A stretch of 64,000 nt of DNA from Cylicocyclus nassatus (taxonomy: Eukaryota; Nematoda; Chromadorea; Rhabditida; Strongylidae), in NCBI GenBank assembly GCA_958299035.1, contig CATQJL010000223.1, positions 13,564,293-13,628,292 of the forward strand, in the 5' to 3' direction. The translations under genes were made by a program, and so were the position numbers. Numbering within the stretch: position 1 is the stretch's first letter; the number at the start of each line of letters is the position of its first letter. The notes beneath the pieces were generated by a model. It did not search any database, was not told the DNA's origin, and worked only from the letters and a program-made list of their open reading frames with translations. Positions 23,601 through 33,105 of the stretch are shown piece by piece.

Positions 23601-24948
23601 CAAAAAGTTTCCAGAAATAGTTGAAGTCAACATCAAGTCAGCGACTTTGCTATACCTCAAAAAACCACATTTTGAAAGCAAATAAAACTCAAACCGCACA
23701 GTAGAATTTTGATAATTAGGCGTCAACTGATTCAAAACTAGAAAGTGTGAAGTCTTAAAGGCGCCGTCCACCCAAATTTTCAAACTCTATGTTTTTGCTG
23801 TTCCAGGGCCTTCTCATACCCCTTTACCGAATATCAAGTCGAAAATCCGCGAAAACCACGAAAAAGCCCCGTTTTCAAAACCCGCAGAGGGATTTCTTCG
23901 GAACGGTGATTGGTTGGGCGCACACGAATGGGCGGGGCGAACGTACGCCCACTCAAAAGGGAGGAGCCAACGTGGCGAAACTGTCATTCGAGCCATTTTC
24001 GAAGCAATTTTCTCGCTTTGGAAGCAATTAATGCCAGCGCGAGTTGGATGAGTATACGGTTGGGGGCCCCACTACTGTTTAGCATCAAAATCTCATCGAT
24101 CCCATTTTGGGTGGATGGTGTTTCAAGAATCGCGATCCCAGAGAGTGGGGGAAAGGATAGAGGGTGGAGTTCCCCTATCCGTTTGGGAAAGGAATTCCTT
24201 TTCCCTTTCCCCTTTCCTCAATCTGCCTAAACACAGATGAACTGATTGTGTTCTATCCCCTCTCCTCGTTCCGCCACTGGTGCACAGATGAATCGACAGT
24301 AATTAGATCCTGAATTACTGTATCATTAAGCTAATTTTAGACTTTCAGTTTCTACCAAGTAATAAAATTGATGTTCGTTGCCTGTATACTCGTCTCCTAT
24401 CCTTTACAATTTTACGTGCCGCTACAACGAATTGAGAAGTGGATAAAGCGCAAGGTATTGCTGTGCACTTTGCATTTGCTCGTGCTCCGTACCAGCTGTA
24501 TGTGTGTGAACTTCGCAAACTTTTTGTATCTCAGGTAGCTGTAGAGCGTCAGGAAAAACTCATTTATGGTGCACGAATGGCTGGTGTTATCTGCACTTGT
24601 GAGTTGACAGCTTTGTGCGGGGAAATTTCCATGATGAAATATATTTTTAGGCCTTGTTGCTGAACTCATTCCGCATTTGGCGCTATTCATCTCATTAGTC
24701 GGTTCCGTAGCCGGCACCTCGCTAACGTTAGTGTTCCCGCCAATGATTGAATTGCTGTGCTATTACTCGAAGTGCGTTTGTACTACTCCGATGCATACAA
24801 CATTTTGTTTCCATTTAGAGACTCCCTCACACCATGGATTTGGATACGAAACATCTCCTTGATGTTATTCGCCGTATTCGGATTTGCCACCGGCACATAC
24901 GCCAGTGTTGTGCAGATCGTCGAAGCCTTTGGCAAACCTGATGTCTGA
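14691..24948 (+). CDS. SLC36-type proton-coupled amino acid transporter, 14 exons, 449 aa
   Basis: Predicted multi-pass membrane symporter of the AAAP family (Aa_trans domain), expected to move small amino acids with protons across lysosomal or plasma membrane. Exons: 14691-14752, 15439-15526, 15770-15829, 15875-15963, 16013-16105, 16164-16248, 16848-16946, 18107-18283, 18339-18445, 18502-18570, 24349-24454, 24535-24598, 24651-24771, 24819-24948. Every intron is GT-AG, phases join without error, and the total is 1350 nt including TGA. Family hallmarks: ALIHMIK then [19 protein letters not shown] (residues 44-70, first membrane helix), [20 protein letters not shown] (71-90), LDYANVM and GPPW (106-122), and [14 protein letters not shown] followed by VLPIENQM (235-259), the SLC36/AVT3 signature. 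The C-terminus is short. The start is the first ATG after an in-frame TAA at 14667; in-frame ATGs at 14706 and 14715 are alternatives. A TCTCAG at 14631-14636 could be a trans-splice acceptor. Human SLC36 proteins are slightly longer. Intron 10 (18571-24348) is 5.8 kb of transposons; most others are 45-80 bp. A paralogue-level name cannot be assigned. Confidence 0.9.
17214..17477. mobile_element. hAT-type MITE, 264 bp, inside intron 7
   Basis: Termini CAGTGGCGGACC and GGACCGCCACCG are inverted. They are flanked on both sides by the exact 8-bp duplication CACAATGG (17206-17213 and 17478-17485). CAGTGGCG ends with 8-bp duplications are characteristic of hAT elements. Long G (17225-17240) and C (17437-17451) runs lie near the ends. 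No transposase. Confidence 0.9.
19053..19520. mobile_element. ~470-bp palindromic element in transporter intron 10
   Basis: Left end CTTACAAGGGAAGGATACTC with GGTCATCGTGGCC. Right end GGCCACGGTCACCGAGCATC with CATTCCTTGTTAGTTA. Inverted ATCTGCGAAACGAT blocks sit at about 19150 and 19410. Same family as 13711-14173. No coding. Confidence 0.7.
19692..19824. mobile_element. 133-bp MITE with perfect 24-bp inverted ends and 9-bp duplication
   Basis: The first 24 bases (starting GGGTAGGGGAACGAAAGCCG) are the exact inverse of the last 24. GATGAAAAG is repeated directly at 19683-19691 and 19825-19833. A 9-bp target duplication with such ends suggests a Mutator-like (MULE) mobiliser. The perfect ends point to a recent insertion into intron 10. 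Non-coding. Confidence 0.9.
20495..20608. mobile_element. 114-bp GC-rich MITE
   Basis: ACCAGAGCCAAATGCCCCG at the left end (19 bp) is inverted exactly at the right end. The interior is GC-rich (GAGGTAGCGAGGTAGCGCGC), unlike the AT-rich intron around it. No clear target duplication. Superfamily unknown. Confidence 0.75.
20874..21410. mobile_element. 537-bp TTAA-type (piggyBac-like) MITE nested in the Tc1-like palindrome
   Basis: CACGTTTCGGACCG at the left end is exactly inverted as CGGTCCGAAACGTG at the right, with TTAA at 20870-20873 and 21411-21414. Removing the element and one TTAA restores a sequence that matches the undisturbed opposite arm near 22490-22515. This is an internal empty-site control. 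TTAA duplication is typical of piggyBac; no transposase is present. Confidence 0.85.
21514..21708 (-). CDS. C2H2 zinc-finger fragment in left arm of the palindromic element
   Basis: 64-residue open frame containing [20 protein letters not shown] then HPEG. The spacing C-x2-C-x12-H-x3-H is classic for a C2H2 zinc finger. The downstream part reads [20 protein letters not shown]. The frame is divergent from its twin at 22203-22293. It may be a captured DNA-binding domain or the remnant of an element protein. Whether it is expressed is unknown. Confidence 0.5.
   Translation of the reverse strand: MSRCRICFSSKKSDFFRNAHVKKHPEGRRNPVASDLAEKLQNLSLNAGLLSEIQVKAFSRQKSR
22072..22293 (+). CDS. C2H2 zinc-finger fragment in right arm of the palindromic element
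   Basis: 73-residue open frame ending with [20 protein letters not shown] then HPEGR and a stop. The left-arm copy reads through where this one stops. The N-terminal 50 residues ([20 protein letters not shown]...) lie in the unique centre. A mutation therefore separates the finger from the downstream ELQ-like tail that the left arm keeps. Probably a decayed element gene. Confidence 0.45.
   Translation: MLGSLESCNHGIRTPRRRNNAFTLLDASENLVKEFEGRNLSSGLQYCQCRICFNSKKSDFFLNAHVKKHPEGR
22723..23757. other. Intron 10 sequence, nothing recognised
   Basis: AT-rich, short open frames, no inverted termini or recurring repeats found. Confidence 0.4.
23758..24127. mobile_element. Degenerate TTAA-type MITE in intron 10
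   Basis: Left end TTAAAGGCGCCGTCCACCCA and right end TTTTGGGTGGATGGTGTTTC (about 24108-24127) are imperfectly inverted. They resemble the AGGCAGTGTCC ends at 28031 and 31215. The interior has GGGCGGGGCGAACGTACGCC. Boundaries are uncertain. Confidence 0.4.
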
Positions 24949-25009
24949 TCCAACAAAGAAATACGCTCCTGGCTGATTTGCAAAATGTACATATTAAATA
25001 CTTACAGTT

Positions 25010-25083
25010 GTGTAATCTCTGCGTGATAGCCTGGTCGTTGATTTAGGAAAATCAACGACTAGGCTATTACACAGAGATTACAC
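25010..25083. repeat. Near-perfect 35-bp-arm hairpin in the presumed 3' UTR
   Basis: The left arm 25010-25044 and right arm 25048-25083 pair over 35 positions with one C-A mismatch and two G-U pairs around a 3-nt AGG loop. It lies 62 bases after the transporter stop and before an AATAAA at 25118-25123. It is therefore probably transcribed in the mRNA tail. The tiny loop argues against a normal microRNA precursor; a small inverted duplication or MITE is more likely. Confidence 0.8.
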
Positions 25084-25117
25084 CTAAGCTTTGTTATGTT
25101 GTCTCTCTGTTTTGTTG

Positions 25118-25123
25118 AATAAA
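25118..25123 (+). terminator. Candidate polyadenylation signal AATAAA of the transporter gene
   Basis: AATAAA followed by an A run, 170 bases past the stop codon at 24946-24948. This is a usual 3' UTR length for nematodes. It is the first AATAAA I see downstream of the stop. No transcript evidence is available. Confidence 0.5.
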
Positions 25124-26130
25124 AAAAATTGCAGTTACTGTATACCTGTCCATCAGCTAGCTCATCCATCTTCTTCGCAAAGATTGCAGAGAAGAGGCAA
25201 GGGTTGACCGATATCCTGTTACATCACAGTGTTCATACCAACCTCATAACTTTTTTTCCTTCTTAATAACCTTTTTGTGAAAAGTTAGAGCTCACTATTT
25301 GTTAATCCAGGGTATCCTTCTCGGGCTCGAGACGGGGTAACTCCGGCTTTGGATTGAAATTTGCGTTGATTTCGCAACAAAAGTACCACATTTTCCGTGG
25401 TACGCTTATGAAAGAATCAAATATGAATAACAAAAAAATATAACAGCATACATAAACGACTTTAAACGGTAAAACAGGATAGATACATAAACGATTTCAA
25501 ACAGCCGATTGAAAACCTGATGTAGTTCGTAATCTCCCGACTAGTCCGTGAAGTCCTTTGTCTTAGAAGGAAAACAACAAAAAACTTTGCGTAGTCATCA
25601 ATGTGTTAATTGTAGGGTTTTGGATATAGATCAAAGTTGGGTGTAGCGCATGAAAAAATTATGTGAAGAGGATTCTGACTTCGTCCGCTCTAAGCCACCT
25701 CACTAGCTGTTTTGGGAATTTTGTTGGTCGGGGGAAGAGCCGCGAAGCGATTTGATGGGCGAATTGGCCAACTAGGACTTCAACTCGGCTGATTTATAAG
25801 AACCAATATAGTTTGCCTCACGTGGTCAGAAGGCTTTCTGGATCACTCTCTAGACTCCCAATTTTGCACAAAGCAGTTGACAATTTTTTTCATATACACA
25901 ATACTAGATTGTTATCTGCTTTTTTGCGTGACTCCGCCCCAGGCCCCACCAAAATGATATCCTTTTTGTTTTTTGCCCCGAAAATGATATCCAGCTTTGT
26001 GTCGAGCTCTGCTTCCTCTGAATCCTGACCTGACGACGAGCTGCTTACTTAGCTCAAAGAAGGTAGTACTTAAAAACGGCATCAACCCTTTGAATTTTGA
26101 ATTTGATCGCAAAAATCGGAGTGCTACTAA
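25124..26130. other. Unassigned region downstream of the transporter
   Basis: No domain or exon chain. A short AAAATGATATCC-type motif recurs twice (about 25953 and 25980). Confidence 0.4.
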
Positions 26131-26612
26131 CTGTCAAGGGAAGCATATTTAGTCGAAGTGGCCTTTTTAAATGAAGCATACCATTTTGGAAGGCTTAAAT
26201 CGCTGATTTCGAATGCCTTCCTAATCTGCGAGACATTTATGGACGAGGAGTTATGAGCGTTTATTGGAGCGAATAATCGAAAGTGCAAGTGGGACAAGAT
26301 AGTCGTATTCCTCAGTTTTGATGGAGCAGTGGTAAATAATTACAGAGGATTTCAATCAACCAATACTCTGAGTTGGAAAAAAAATTTCCAACTTGATTGC
26401 TTTGTTTAAGGGCTAGTAAGATTTTAGCAAACCAATATATCCTAGATGCACTTCTAAGTTTTGCTTCAATAAATGCTCATGTCTCTGTCTCCTTGTCCAC
26501 AAACGTTCCGCAGATAAGGAAGCAGATTTGGAATCAACGTTTTATGCTCTTCAATATCGTACACATCTCATCCCAAAAGGCCACTTCAAGTGAATTTGCT
26601 TTCCTTGTGAGA
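26131..26612. mobile_element. ~470-bp palindromic element
   Basis: Left end CTGTCAAGGGAAGCATATTT with GAAGTGGCC. Right end GGCCACTTCAAGTGAATTTG then CTTTCCTTGTGAGACC. More diverged than the copies at 13711 and 19053. Non-coding. Confidence 0.6.
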
Positions 26613-27185
26613 CCAAGATACTTGTAAATCCTTAACGTGAGCATTTATGTTGCAGGCCACAAATACTGCATAATATAGCAGAAGGTAGTGACGACACTCC
26701 TCTTTATTAGCTTTGCAGATCACTCACTACCAAGGACATACGAGGTTACGGACTGAATGTCCGTTCACAATCTTCTTAATTATTGTAGCAGTTTCCTCTC
26801 ACACCTTTCCTTATCCTATCTCGAATAGCTTTCTCATTCAATAAACTTCAAGTTCTCGATAGCTCCAGAGCTCTTGAGCTCAATGGTTATGACAGCATTC
26901 AGACAACATAACAATGATAAATTTTTTACATTATTTCCTACACGATCTGTCTCATTTGAGTGAAATTGAGAAAAACGCACCAGAATGAGAAGAAATTGAG
27001 TACTTACGATCGGTGTTGAGTTTGAACAGAATACTATATTACATGTGAATAAATCACCTATAGAATTGAGGAATAGTGGTTTTTGTAACTCCAATGAAAA
27101 TAATATAAGTATGCATTGTGTAAACTACTCTACCAACTGACACGTACATGCTAAGATATGAACTAACATAAGTGAGATCTCGCAC
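26613..27185. other. Unassigned sequence
   Basis: AT-rich with short open frames only. Confidence 0.35.
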
Positions 27186-27191
27186 GATAAT

Positions 27192-27345
27192 CAAACGAGT
27201 GTGGGACTATATGCCGCCGAAAATGCGTGGTCCCACGCGGACATCTGTGACGAAGTACGCAGCTCCACCAGTTGTACACGTAGAGGATTTGTACCTGCTG
27301 TCCGTGCGGGGAGCCTATCGGCAACGTATAGTCCCTACCCTCAAA
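27192..27345. mobile_element. ~150-bp MITE with GGGACTATA ends
   Basis: GTGGGACTATATGCCGCCGA on the left is inverted near 27320-27340 (TCGGCAACGTATAGTCCCTA). A related left part occurs at about 60748-60800 (GGACTATATGTCGCCGAAAA). Non-coding. Confidence 0.5.
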
Positions 27346-28030
27346 CATCACTATAGTGAATTATTGTACCTAAATATGCTATTTAAAGTAACCTTGGGAC
27401 TATCGTGCTTCTAGATAAACTGGGTATGTGACTCCGTCTTGAGTTTGCGATGACAGTCGCTCCGTGATGAGACGAACTTCGTGGCCCTAAAATATAATAA
27501 CTAATAAGCCCGTGTAGACTTTGTTGCAAGTGTGCGTTGAGACTAGCCCTACGACCAGCAACTTCGTGGTCTCGATGTCCTGTCAGCAACGAGTAAAATT
27601 GTTAGCTACAGAGTTTAAATTGGCATTAAAAAGGTAACGACAGGACAAGTTCGAGGAAAGTTTCCGTCACCTTTCCTATACTTTGCATTCGCGTGAAGGT
27701 TCGTTGAAGGACAAATCATATTTGTCGAAGACCGCCGCAAAAACGCTCAAAGGCAGCGAAGAGAGCAGAATGACCCCTCTGCGCGCTCAACATTTGGTGT
27801 TGAAGCGTAGCATTCAAAAACATTTTTCAGTACTACATCTATTCATTTATAATTACGATTATGCTCAAAAAATTACGTTTAATGTCGGCTCAAAGACAGT
27901 AACTCGGTATAACAACAGCTCGGAATTTTGGTATAGTAGGTTGCTCATAACTCAAACAGAGCAAGGCAAGCCACAGCATGATGCTCCTGCCAAGAAAACT
28001 GCCAAAACCGGGCGCACAAGCCACTCTTAA
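27346..28030. other. Unassigned sequence
   Basis: A 115-residue + frame (27683-28030) has no recognisable domain and runs up to the next MITE. I do not call it a gene. Confidence 0.35.
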
Positions 28031-28465
28031 AGGCAGTATCCAGGCTTGACCTAACCCCCTCCGGTCCGTGTTGATCCTGAATGTAGGCCCCAGAAAAGGG
28101 CCATATGCGTTGGTCCGGTCTTCTAATGTTGTCTCTGAAAGGAGATTGGGGGCCTCAAACTCCCTGGCTGGGCGGAGTCTGATATCAGACTCCGCCCAGC
28201 CAAGGATGTCTCCAGAACGTATTAACATGGTAGTGAGCAGAAGCTGCACACTGCTGCAACTACCATGCAGTTGCAGCTCCTCCCCGCTGGCCTGCCGACG
28301 AGGACGAGCGATTCGAAACTCGTCCGCGCCCTCAAGTCAGGGTCCCCAGGAATCGAGTTTTTTGTGAATTTTGGAGAGTTTGAAGTTCAGAACTGTAATG
28401 AAGGCCACGGAAAGGCCCCAGAATGATGAAAACATGGGAGGTCAATTTCTGGGTAAACGCTGCCT
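28031..28465. mobile_element. 435-bp TTAA-flanked MITE
   Basis: AGGCAGTATCC at the left and GCTGCCT at the right are inverted, flanked by TTAA (28027-28030 and 28466-28469). Related to 31215-31619. It holds a perfect 38-bp palindrome near its centre. Non-coding. Confidence 0.65.
28165..28202. repeat. Perfect 38-bp palindrome
   Basis: TGGCTGGGCGGAGTCTGAT followed immediately by its exact reverse complement, no spacer, centred on GATATC. GC-rich. It can form a cruciform. Confidence 0.95.
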
Positions 28466-30136
28466 TTAAGCCTAGGGCATACTTCCCGCGATTCCGTCTA
28501 CTCATTGACGCAACTTGGCGCTGTGCCAGACGTTTACTGAATGATCATATGCGGGTTTCAAATGCCTAGGAGCGTAGCTTCCTCAAGCTGTCGCAACACA
28601 CCAAGTCTGATCCTAGTAAAGCGCACTTACGACCATTTATGAAAGGTCATCATAGTGTCAAATCGCGCAGCAACTAACATCGCGTAAACTTTACCTTAGG
28701 CCTTATACGCGCTCGGACAAGCTTGCGACTTTCCTCCCATCTCCATATGCGGCATGCCGCAATGTTATAAGCATAAGGGTTCTACAATGATTCTGCGTTC
28801 CCCACGGCGGGAACTGTTTCACGTTGAATTTGAAATAAAGGGCCCTGGAAAATGCTGCTTTTTGGCACTTTCGCGCTCTGTGGTAGATTTTAGGAATCAG
28901 CGCTTCGGATTAGCCTATGAGCAAAAACTTTCCAAGTCGAAGAATTGCCGAGCTACTGTCTACAAGCTTCAAATCCATAATTATGTTTGTTTCGCCGATA
29001 CATTTTGAAGCTGTAGTAAGCGTCGCCCAGCGGAAGCGGCTGGTTACTAACAAGACTACAGTGTTGTGATAGAAGGTTTATTATCTGTCGAATAGGAAAC
29101 TATAGGAAACGTGAGAGGAGTGGATCTTGGACTTGAGAGGATGAGTGTGTGGTTGATATCGGGGCAACCGCCCCAGGAGAGAGAGTGTCGTTGGGGCTCC
29201 TCGCGTGCTCTATGTGACTAGTTATATACCTTAGCGTTATCATAGCACATCATCTCCGAGAATATGGGAATCCCTGTTCTCATAACAAACAAACAATAAC
29301 ATAGGATAATATCCCAAGCAAAGAGCGCACGATAACATTCCAGTACAAAGAGCGCTGCTCTTACACTGTTTGCAATCATTTCCAATCATTATTGAAAGAA
29401 GATCTTCGCCTTTTTTCTCTCACTTCAGATTGTGACAGTGTTTAAAGGCAACCTGGTAAGTATGATGATGACGGACGTATATACTACAGCGCACATTCTA
29501 GTAAAGCCCTTAAGCAAATGACCGCGCGATTCTAAGCTTTGCCATCGACGCTCTTGTGTGGGAGGACATAGCAAGGCAGAGCACCGTTTAATGTGTAGGC
29601 TAGGGTGAGCATATCGCACACGCTTATAATCATAGAGTCTCGCACAGAATCTGCAACTCAACTTTGGCGTACTTCGCCGTTCAAGTTCGATCAAGGCTTG
29701 AAGAACAGCCCAATTTCAGCATTTTCGCACTCCCCGAGCTGCATTTTTACAATCATCGAGAAAGATTGACCACGATAAAAGGAGAATTAGAAATTATGTA
29801 CTGTTTCTGAACGATTCCTGTTGTGATGATATGAAAGTAACTCAAAGTGCAATCAAAATCATCATGACGAATCTTGTTCTACAGTTTTGAGAGTCTACAA
29901 ATCATAAATGTTGAATATTGCTTCAATGTTTTACGCTGTGTTTACCATTGTTGTCCCACGCTAATGTTGGGCTTCTAAAAGAAGGCTCTTAGACGAATTC
30001 GAAACGCACAAGCGTACTATGATCGGCGTCCCGGCATCGCCGCCGACCATGACAGCGACCACGAACTTTTGTAGTTTAGTGATGAAGTTCTTGCGCATTG
30101 TCCAGGATGAAGAATTGCTATCAAAGTTCTCCTATA
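28466..30136. other. Unassigned sequence
   Basis: No gene recognised. Around 29190-29400 the tract has CAAAGAGCGCACGATAACAT and CAAAGAGCGCTGCTCTTACA, a near-repeat about 40 bp apart. No LTR pair is demonstrable. Confidence 0.35.
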
Positions 30137-30810
30137 CAGGGTGTCCCAAAAGTATGTATACACTGTTTGATCGTTAGTATCTCTCTTCCCAAGGAGTCTT
30201 TCACCTAGCTCAAGTACCAATTTGTAGAGCTGGCTTCAACTTAAATTCACAGTATGCAGGAAACCACCGATCTCTCTTCGATACTGTAGGATTATGGTAG
30301 GAACTTTCGGTTCACAGCGTATTGTGGATTAGTCGTATTTCAAAAAAGTTTTCAAAACTTCTGAAAAGTTGTGTACCAAGGAATTACGCGCACTGATGTC
30401 ATTACTCAACTTTTTAGGAGCTTGTAAACCTTTTCGAAGGGTGTGGTTGCATTTGTAGGGATCATCGTAAAAACAGCTTTTTGCTTTAGGGGGCATAAGT
30501 CATGAAGGAGGCATCCGGATCAAATACAAAGTTCTTATTCGGTTTTAGCGACTTCAATTAGCCTAGTGTAAGAGTTTCCAGATGGTTTGGTTTGCTTTCC
30601 AAAGCGAAATAGAGCACTTAATGTCTAAAATCACTCCTTAAAGTTCCACCGTAATTTTACAGTAGTAAATGAAGATAATTGATTCGCTTCATACTGCAAA
30701 TCTAAGTTGGAGCCTGCTCGGCAAAACGGTACCTGAAGGCCGGCAAAAGGCTTCTAGGGAACAGAGATATTAATGATCAAACAGTGTATACATACTTTTG
30801 CGACATCCTG
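30137..30810. mobile_element. Mariner-type MITE, CAGGGTGTCCCAAAAGTATG ends
   Basis: Left CAGGGTGTCCCAAAAGTATG and right CATACTTTTGCGACATCCTG are inverted, with TA on each side. The inverted arms continue inward (ATACACTGTTTGATCGTTAG versus its complement near 30775). 674 bp, no transposase. Related to 41690 and 60908. Confidence 0.8.
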
Positions 30811-31214
30811 TAGTTTAATGTGTAGCACCAAGTATCTGTGTGGCTTGATGCGGTCTACTTTCAACGTGTAAAACTCTTGCTTGTCGTGATCCATTTCGAT
30901 CACCTGCTGAAGTTCCCAAATCTCCTGAGCGTTAGACGTAGACGGCATCAACAATCAGCACAACTCGCTCGTTATGGTGCATGTGCCTATAGGATGTCCT
31001 GTGGTTACCCTGAATCTGGTGTCGCTGGTGTCACCTGTACATTAACATGCTGACGCGATTTTTACCTGGAAGGTGTTGTAATCACAAGCAAGGCTTCGCT
31101 AACAGAAATAAACTTTCAGCACGAAAGCTCCCATTGTTACGTTACAAGTTATCAACTGCGCCGGAAACATGCACGCTTTCGAAGAAGCCAAGGAGATCAT
31201 TTGTCCCTCTTTAG
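30811..31214. other. Unassigned sequence
   Basis: Short open frames, no recurring repeat. Confidence 0.35.
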
Positions 31215-31619
31215 AGGCAGTGTCCGGGCAAGATGGAAGTTTTGAGATTTCAGTGCCATGCGAGAGTGGCCCCCCTCAGTCACAACATTGCGCAAGTGCG
31301 ACGTCATAACGCTCGACCTAAAGCAAGAAAAACGACCTCAAAGTGGGGAAACTTACGCTTTGGGGCGGGGTTCTCCGAGCTGTCCGAATTCTTGCTATGC
31401 GGCAGAGTACGCATGCTGCCTCAATCGAAATGTAGGGTCTCGCAACAACCCTGCGTCCTAGCCTTGGCGGAGACCGCCGATTTTCAAATTGTAAGGCTTT
31501 GAAAAACGCATGTTCTCGCCGTTTTTGCGCTTTCTAATGTGGATTTTCGGATTCAGCGTCGCGTATAACACCCGGTATGTTTATTTTCTAGAAATCGAGT
31601 TTTTGCCCGGACACTGCCT
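31215..31619. mobile_element. 405-bp TTAA-type MITE
   Basis: AGGCAGTGTCCGGGCAA at the left is exactly inverted at the right (TTGCCCGGACACTGCCT), flanked by TTAG (31211-31214) and TTAA (31620-31623). Same family as 28031-28465. Non-coding. Confidence 0.8.
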
Positions 31620-32094
31620 TTAAGCATACCATCAAACTCGGATGCCATCAATGAAGCTGAGATGGTCTCATCTTCGTCTCTTTTGCAACACATCCCGCCA
31701 AGATTGATCCCCAAGATTAGGCGAAGCAGAGTTCAATCAGCTTGATGCCGTACGTTCTTCATCATTCCATCATAATAGCGTGCAAATGGATTTTCAAAGG
31801 TGTGGCTCGCATGTTCAAAGAAATGAAAAGTCCTTGAAGAAGAATGGTCATACTATGGTAAACCCATCCAATGAAAACAATAATAGAAAACAAGCTGAGA
31901 GAGTTCCTGCCGAACAGTTGCGATTCTGCTCTGGTCAGTAGAAGCGGTGAAACAATGCTGTAAAAAACTTATGCCAAACCGATTCGGGAATTCAAAACGG
32001 TAAGGCAATATTAGCTCCAAGTTTTGAACAAAATTTATGAAATTTAAAAAGGACGGATCTTTCGCGAGGAGAACGAGCTGGCGTTTCTAACACC

Positions 32095-32375
32095 CAGAAT
32101 CCCGAAAATCCCGCGAATCCCGAAAATCCCGCAATTTTGGACAAATTCCACGGTCACAACTGTAGCAGCAACAAAGTAACAGTAAGATAAGGCAGTATCC
32201 TCCAAAGCGTCTGATATTCGAAGAAAATAGAAGAGTAGCCAAATTTTTTCACAGATGACAAAACAGACATTATGATTTTGCAATGACGAGCCAGAATTAT
32301 GATTTGCGGGATTCGCGACTTCACGGGATTTGCGGGATTCGCGGGATTTGCGGGACTTGCGGGATTTAGCTATAA
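32095..32375. repeat. Inverted GGGATT minisatellite tracts
   Basis: AATCCCGAAAATCCCGCGAA-type units at 32097-32137 and their inverse, GCGGGATTTGCGGGATTCGC, at 32307-32370 bracket about 170 bp of other sequence. Similar GAATTTCGCGAAATTCC motifs occur in the foldback element at 11160-11205 and at 33140-33165. Confidence 0.65.
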
Positions 32376-32629
32376 CTTCTTTTAAATCTACTTTATTTGC
32401 AATCTGCGTGTAGATTTGGCTTCAGCTTGATGAGACGAATCGTTTGATATACATTATGTCCGTAATTCGTGGTGAGGGGGTAGACTTACAATGACACCTT
32501 GTTGTTCTTTATGTTAAGGCTTTTGTGAACTTTTATCACAGCGTAAATCACGAATAGCAGGTTCTGGTACGAAGCTTTCATTATCGAAAACTATCGCGAA
32601 AAATTGGCCAGTTTTTATTTACCCTTATC

Positions 32630-33105
32630 ACTGATATAAGCATTTTATCATTTATCACTGATAATATCACATTTTTGGATCATTTTTTGCATATGGTAAG
32701 GAAAGTACTGTAGGAAAAGCTATGTGAATTTCTATCGCTCTTTCTCTCATTATAAGTGATCTACAGGCTTTTCTAGTTCTATTGCTCGGTGCAATTGGTA
32801 GATCTTTCGCTGCAGCAATCGATCGATTTTTCATCGGCACATGCCATTGCTGCCAATTCTTACCTAGAATGGCATTTTTGCTTCAACTCGCTTCACGCCG
32901 AAGCCTGGGCTGAAATTCTGCACCTATATGGAAGATGAACGTGGAAATCGACCGCATGAATTTAAGCCATTCTTATCTGTCGTTGTCATTGATATCAACA
33001 TTTTATCATTTATCACTGACGACACAAAATTGGATCATTTTTGATATACAATAAGAAGTGTACTTTAGAAAACGCTGTGTGAGTGTTTATCGCTCTATCT
33101 CTTAT
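32630..33105. repeat. Direct repeat pair of about 125 bp
   Basis: The block ATTTTATCATTTATCACTGA through TATCGCTCT occurs at 32640-32755 and again at 32998-33105, same orientation, about 350 bp apart. Possibly part of a larger foldback copy that follows. Confidence 0.6.

Noticed and set aside
24260..24290. Right end of another hAT MITE (CCGCCACTG near 24272)
   Set aside because: No matching left end or 8-bp duplication could be located.
25010..25083. MicroRNA precursor
   Set aside because: Loop of only 3 nt and near-perfect pairing over 35 positions do not fit a usual pre-miRNA; kept only as a hairpin.
29030..29400. LTR retrotransposon terminus
   Set aside because: Some promoter-like and TG-start features, but no second LTR, primer-binding site or gag/pol coding was found.
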